This document shows, in pieces, positions 59,169-64,000 of a DNA stretch of 64,000 bases (position 1 is its first letter; each line of letters opens with the position of its first letter). The notes under the pieces were generated by a model. That model did no database searches. It was given only the letters and a program-made list of their open reading frames with translations, and was not told the DNA's origin. The position numbers and the translations under genes are program-made. The DNA comes from Cryptomeria japonica (taxonomy: Eukaryota; Streptophyta; Pinopsida; Cupressales; Cupressaceae), in contig NC_081412.1 of assembly GCF_030272615.1 (NCBI RefSeq), positions 547,366,488 through 547,430,487 on the forward strand. The letters run 5' to 3'.

Positions 59169-59455
59169 ATCTCCCCCTTTGGTATTAATGGCAACACTCA
59201 TGTGAAAATGGTATTACCTCTGAGTGCTCCCTTTCCTGTACATCCATGTAGCTATTTACATTTTTACTCTCCCCCTGTGATATACATTCATTTTTCACTG
59301 TGCTCCTCCCCCTTTGACATCAATGACAAAGCAGGGTATCCACCAAAATTGTTGTACACATATATTCACATATCAGTTCCTATACTTGTTTCAAAATTTA
59401 TGCATACAAAGTCTTCAAAAATGAAAAATAAGTATCCCAACCTTGCTTGAGAGAA
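59169..59455 (-). other. Short interior remnant of the copia-type element
   Basis: Contains three CTCCCCCT-type words (59,169, 59,266 and 59,306) and no open coding. The end of the remnant is not defined. Confidence 0.45.
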
Positions 59456-59459
59456 TCTA

Positions 59460-60241
59460 GAATGGTGTTGAATCTATTTATGGTGAAAATGGATAACAAT
59501 AATAATGATATTGAAAGACTAAATGAATTCAACGACAAAACCCTAGCCTAACAACAACAAAGATCCACCATAACCTATGAAGATTACCTAAGACAATGCA
59601 AATCAAATGAAATCACAAAGATTATACCATCACATGTCCAATAGGGTTTGGATCTCCATTCTTCCTATCTCCATTGATCTTGCTTGATATATTTGCTCTC
59701 AGACTTTATGTGCACAAGAGCTCAACAAAGAACGGAATGTGGTTGCAAGTAGGATCGCCTATGTTCAAAAGTGTAGTGTAGTCAAGTAGTCAACGGGGGG
59801 TTTGATAATGAAGGAAGCATCTCCTTATATAGAAGACACTATATGAAATGGAAGGATAAGATTGAGAGGTGTAAAAGGAGGTCGGCTATGATTAGAGGGT
59901 AGGTAAAAGAAATAATAAAATATTGAGAGGGTAGGTAGTGTAGGAATTAAGAGATGAATGACATGTGTCATGGGTAGAAAAGACTAATGAATTAATTAAA
60001 TAAATAAAGATTTATTTAATTAATAGAAGAAGTGAGATCAATTAAATAAATAAGATATTTATTTAATTTAGGAATAGGATAATTTAAAATGTATTTATTT
60101 AAATGAGAAATAAGGCTAGAAGAGGATAAATGAATTAATTAAATAAATAAAGATTTATTTAATTAATAGAAGAATTAAGCTTAGATAATTAAATAAATAA
60201 AATATTTATTTAATTAGACTGGACAATTTTGGGTGTCTACA
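59460..60241 (-). repeat. Gypsy LTR of the element A family, reverse orientation
   Basis: On the minus strand it begins TGTAGACACCCAAAATTGTCC at 60,241, continues with the same AATTAAATAAATA palindromes as the other family LTRs (59,990-60,215), and has a TATATAAGG box near 59,825-59,835. The far end is approximate. Confidence 0.7.
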
Positions 60242-60255
60242 TTTTGCCCCTCTTT
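60242..60255 (-). promoter_or_regulatory. Polypurine tract beside the reverse-oriented LTR
   Basis: The minus strand reads AAAGAGGGGCAAAA directly before TGTAGACACC, almost identical to the tract at 6655-6668. Confidence 0.8.
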
Positions 60256-60493
60256 GAGACAATGCAGCCTGTCGCGTTGCTTCAAGAAGATAATATGAAC
60301 TGATACAAAGTTGCCCCAAGATGGGAATGATATGCCCCCTCGAGAGATTGGATGAAAAAATATCTGAAAAGATCGCAGACAATCTCTCAATAAGAAAGAC
60401 AAGATAGAATGGACTGACCAGATAAAGTGACAGAGTCATGGGATAATGAAGAATAACTCAGGAAACGAGGGCTAGGGTTAAGGCTAGAGTAGT

Positions 60494-60500
60494 CTATAAG
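60494..60500 (+). promoter_or_regulatory. TATA box of the second PMD gene
   Basis: CTATAAG lies about 95 bp upstream of the exon 1 ATG at 60,592, in the same place as CTATATAA in the first PMD copy. Confidence 0.5.
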
Positions 60501-60769
60501 ATAAACCACGAGGGAAATACATCCTCATTGTCATCCACACATCCAAGAGATCAGAGTGTAGAGCGAGATAGAGCAGCAATAGTCAACAGCGATGGCAATG
60601 GTTCATATATTCGATCGCGTTCACCGATTTCAGAGGTCAGCAGAGGCAAGAGAGCTAGTAAGTACCACAAAACCTCCTTGTACTTTGTTGCATTGATTGT
60701 TGTCATTAATGCATGCTAGATAGGGTAATAAATGTGCTCTAGGATAGGGTCCAAAAAATGTAAAAAATG

Positions 60770-61030
60770 TCCAGGGGCGTCTGCGTTCGTGTCAGGCACG
60801 TCTATGCTCGCTAGGCGCGTCTGCATTGGTGCCAGGTGCATCTATGTTAGGAAAAGTGTCTATGTAGAATGCGGTCGCATCTATGTCATGCAGGCGCATC
60901 TGTGAAATGTAGGCGCGTCTGTGTCTTTAAGGCACATCTATACAGAGCATAGGCACGTCTGTGTGTGTCAGGCGCATCTGTGCTAGGCAGGCGCGTTTAT
61001 GCAGTCTCTAAGCGCGTTTGTGTCATGAAA
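60770..61030 (+). repeat. Tandem array of GGCGCGTCTGTG units in the PMD intron
   Basis: About ten to twelve degenerate units of roughly 22-25 bases with the core AGGCGCGTCTGTG or AGGCGCATCTGTG. It corresponds in position and core to the array at 5770-6060. Confidence 0.85.
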
Positions 61031-61269
61031 GCTCATTTGTGTCCAAAAATGTGAATTTGTGTCTTCTAGGTCAAATCGGCAGTTCGGTGATGAACATACG
61101 CTGTCGATTGGATAAGCTACTGAGAGGATACACTCAAGCAGGTCCTCTAGGGAAAACGAGGATAGCAAATAGGGCTAGGATTGACAATTCTGTGATAGAA
61201 CATACGTTGCCAATTAGGAAACTACTCAAGATGATTCACTCAAGCATAGGCCCTAGGATAAGATAGATC

Positions 61270-61490
61270 AAGGCACTTTGTGATGAACAGTGAGTACCAA
61301 GATATAGTACTTTGTGATGAACAGGGAGTACTAAAATATGAGTAGCACTTTGTGATGAACAGGGAGTACCACTAGGATAGAAGCAACGCTTTGTGATGAA
61401 CAATGAGTGTCACTGGGATAGAGTACCATATGTACATAGATAAAAAGTAGCATTTTGTGATGAACATTGAATGCCACGATGAGTGACATG
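61270..61490 (+). repeat. Tandem array of CTTTGTGATGAACAG units in the PMD intron
   Basis: Five units of about 40-60 bases, each with TTTGTGATGAACA followed by GAGTACCA-like text (61,274, 61,310, 61,347, 61,389, 61,446). It ends shortly before PMD exon 2. Confidence 0.88.
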
Positions 61491-62303
61491 ATTCATTTGA
61501 TTGACTGCAGGAGTATCTGCCTATGCTAGAGTCACGAGAGAGATTCCCATCGACTTAGAGGTTGCGATCTGAGTTGACAGTTGAGGATCGAGCTGCGATT
61601 AAGGCTATGGGATTGAGACATATTTTGTATGTGCCTGAGTTTCGGGTGAACATGGGATTGCTGACTGCACTTGCGGAGAGGTGGCACTCTGAGACTTGCA
61701 CTTTTCATTTGCCTATGGGGGAGATGGCAGTCACTCTGGAGGATGTATACAGGATTCTACAGATACTGGTCGATGGGGAGTTGATTCCGTATGATCAATA
61801 TGGAGACAGGGATGCCCTGAGATGAGTGTTCCAGGATCCGGCATTGGAGATGAGGGCTAGACATGTTGCTTGGGATACCATGGCAGCGACAGGGTTAGCG
61901 CTACCAGCGGTACTAGGAGGAGTGATTAGTGGGTTCTTGTGTTCGGACAGAGCAACATGAGGGTTGGCTGTGGGCTAGGGAGGTGCACTAGAGACATTAG
62001 TTACTTAGCACACTAGATATTTCTGGGGACCATGCGTGCTGGCACATTTATATTATGAGCTGCATCAGTTTGTGTACCATGGATCAATGGGATTGGGCTG
62101 CGGAGTGACATTGCTACAAGTGTGGGCATATGAGCATTTGCCAGTGACATGGCCAATACACTTCAGGGGCAAGGGCCATGGATGCAGTTTTGTGCATTTA
62201 TATGATATGATCACCTCGCAGCCACGGATTGGTAGGTTGGAGTACTGGCGGCGGGCTATAGCAATGTTTACTTTCACAGAAACGATAGATAGAACTGAAC
62301 CAT

Positions 62304-62444
62304 ATGTTGTCTGAGTCTGTTGAAAGATTTGATTTGTTGAAGCCCATTGTTGTTGCTGTGTCTCATCTGGAACTAATTGAATCCATGAAACTGATATTTT
62401 ATTGCGAAGAAGATAGAACTTTATTGCGGATTGTGCACAAATAG
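62304..62444 (+). other. Short coding-like frame, 46 codons, unrecognised
   Basis: An ATG frame with VERFDLLKPIVVAVSHLELI and FYCEEDRTLLRIVHK before TAG, just after the PMD relic in another frame. The composition looks coding but no family is recognised. It may be a captured exon fragment or chance. Confidence 0.25.
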
Positions 62445-62652
62445 ACTAAAGAAAATTGGAAGAAACTGTACTCCTCGAAATAGGCGATGCTCTCAGTTCC
62501 ACACCCATTACTAGACATAGGATTTGCCTTAGCCACAGATAGGATCTAATTTATTATGGATGGAAAAGGGGTGAAAAGGGAGGTTTATTATAAATGGCGA
62601 ACCAATCTTGGGTAGATAAATAACAAGCCATGATGGGAATGTGTAAGTTTAT
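62445..62652. other. Unassigned sequence between the PMD relic and the last LTR
   Basis: No feature is supported. GGATGGAAAAGGGGTGAAAA at about 62,560 is purine-rich but is not adjacent to the LTR start. Confidence 0.4.
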
Positions 62653-64000
62653 TGTAGTCACATAAATCTGTCCACTTAATTAAATGAATACTTAGTATTT
62701 ATTTGATTATTTAACCATCAATTAATAATTAATTAAATTAATATTTAATTAATTCATCTTAACCCTATTCTCCTATTAATTAAATAAATTATTCAATTTA
62801 TTTGATTTAATTCACTTAACCAAATTCAGACCATTAATTAAATAAATAAATCATATTTATTTAATTAAATCTTCTCTCACATTTAAATAAATTAATATTT
62901 ATTTAAAACCCCCAAAATGCCACCTCTCACATTTAAATAAATAAATCATTTATTTAAATCACCTTTATCCTCCACCCACTTGTATTTTCCTACAAAAGCA
63001 AGTTGCACAATTATTTTAAATAAATAATTTATTTAAAATCACCTTTATCCTCCACCCACTTGTATTTTCCTACAAAAGCAAGTTGCACAACTATTTTAAA
63101 TAAATTATTTATTTAAAATCCTATTTATCCTCACCCACTTGAAACCTTTAATGGTTTCCCTTAAAGTATTCAAACTTGATGGCTTTAAAGTCTTCAAACT
63201 TGATGGCTTCCTTCTATAATCTTCTTAAGACTTTAATGGTTTTCCTTAAAGTCTTCAAGCCTTTAATGGTTTCCCTCAAAGTCTTCAAGCATTTTAATGC
63301 TTTATCTTCATTTTTCTCATTTAAATAAATTAATATTTATTTGAATATTTATCCAAATGCAAATTACACCATTTAATTGAAATAAATGATTTTATTTTAA
63401 TTGAAAATACCAAAATTTCTCCCACTTGCATTTTCCTACAAAGTCCACTTGCAAAATCTAATCCCCTTCTAGATTCTTCTAAACCCTTCCTAATTAGCCT
63501 AATCCATCCCCTAAATATTGTCACATTCCTAAGCAAATTGGAGTCACTTCTCAAAGACTCCAAAGTCTTTGAAAAACAATTAATGCTTTGTGTGTTCAAC
63601 AAATTAACCCTCAAAGTCTTGGATAACCTTTGAAAGCTTCCAACCTTCAACCACTAAATGGCTCAAAGTCTTTGATAACCATTGAAGGCTTTCAACCTTC
63701 AACCACTTAATCCCCAAAGTCTCCAATAACCATTAATGGTTACCTCAAACCCTCCCACATGGTTAAAACATTTGTTTTGACTCAACCTCTACCCAACCCA
63801 AAGGTCTCATCAAGCCTTTAATGCTTTGACCATGATTATCTCTTAATCATTTGCACAAAGGTTTATCCTTGCATTAACTCCTAATCTAGTGGGTAATCCT
63901 AATTTAGGCTTGACCCTTACCTTCTAGATAACCATGAAGTCTTCTCAGGCCTTTAATGCCTCCAACCTCCTCTCTCAACCCAATCCTATGTTGACACTTG
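62653..64000 (+). repeat. A-family gypsy LTR, left part, cut by the window end
   Basis: Begins TGTAGTCACATAAATC and follows the element A LTR through the points where LINE-A and element B are inserted there, without either insertion. It contains palindromic AAATAAATAATTTATTT words, an 80-bp tandem duplication (62,961 and 63,041, with CACCCACTTGTATTTTCC) and repeated CTTTAATGGTTTCC / AAAGTCTTCAA words (63,150-63,300). Short frames such as the one at 63,330-63,650 on the minus strand are not considered genes. Confidence 0.7.

Larger units (their letters stand above)
60592..62312 (+). pseudogene. Second PMD gene, antisense within an A-family gypsy element
   Basis: Exon 1 (60,592-60,657, MAMVHIFDRVHRFQRSAEAR) ends at donor GTAAGT. 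The intron (60,658-61,510) holds two tandem arrays and ends CTGCAG. Exon 2 (61,511-62,312) keeps one frame with four or five stops: KAMGLRHILYVPEFRVNMGL, ERWHSETCTFHLPMGEMAVT, LEDVYRILQILVDGELIPYD, HVAWDTMAATG, GCGVTLLQVWAYEHLPVTWP and LEYWRRAIAMFTFTE. This is the plant mobile domain. The stops fit CGA-to-TGA changes (for example after DALR at 61,823). It is better preserved than the copy at 3200-6253. Relative to the adjacent LTR and polypurine tract the gene is antisense. Confidence 0.85.

Overview
The window is nuclear DNA of a seed plant. Large nested retrotransposons, two LINEs of one family, a 12.6 kb DNA transposon and one host gene with a 28.8 kb intron suggest a gymnosperm (conifer-like) genome; that taxonomic guess is inference. 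Nothing here looks bacterial, organellar or like rRNA or tRNA.

Region 1 (1-24,600): the 3' part of an old Ty3/gypsy element (A). It has an integrase relic (1-1229), then a decayed plant-mobile-domain (PMD) gene in antisense with its own TATA box and an intron holding two tandem arrays (3200-6340), then a polypurine tract and a 3' LTR starting at 6669. The LTR is broken by LINE-A (6734-12,041, minus strand) and by a complete 11.0 kb Athila-like element B (12,269-23,274; 1.3 kb LTRs; ACAAC target duplication). A related LTR copy at 62,653-64,000 lacks both insertions and serves as the empty site.

Region 2 (26,810-56,261): the only apparently functional host gene, a hotdog-fold acyl-CoA thioesterase-like gene of three exons (26,810-27,052; 27,149-27,292; 56,118-56,261), all in phase 0. 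Intron 2 carries a possible SINE, LINE-B (30,289 to about 47,480) and element C (47,643-55,515), an LTR element with gag and protease-like coding but no reverse transcriptase or integrase. LINE-B is split by a DNA transposon (33,566-46,149). That transposon carries an unrecognised multi-exon gene, whose first exon is split by a 4.2 kb solo LTR (37,782-41,981) flanked by GGACG. The intron therefore holds a three-level nest plus a separate insertion; without the insertions it would be about 4 kb.

Region 3 (56,262-64,000): intergenic sequence, a copia-type LTR remnant (58,731-59,168), a reverse-oriented gypsy LTR of the A family (about 59,460-60,241) with its polypurine tract, a second copy of the antisense PMD gene (60,494-62,312), and the start of a further A-family LTR running off the window end.

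Least explained by known families: the 12.6 kb DNA transposon (terminal inverted repeats beginning GGGTGAA, GGTTCG-CGAACC subterminal motifs, a palindrome-rich 2.7 kb array and an orphan gene), and the A-family gypsy elements with an antisense, separately promoted PMD gene. All calls come from reading the sequence; no database or alignment tool was used.
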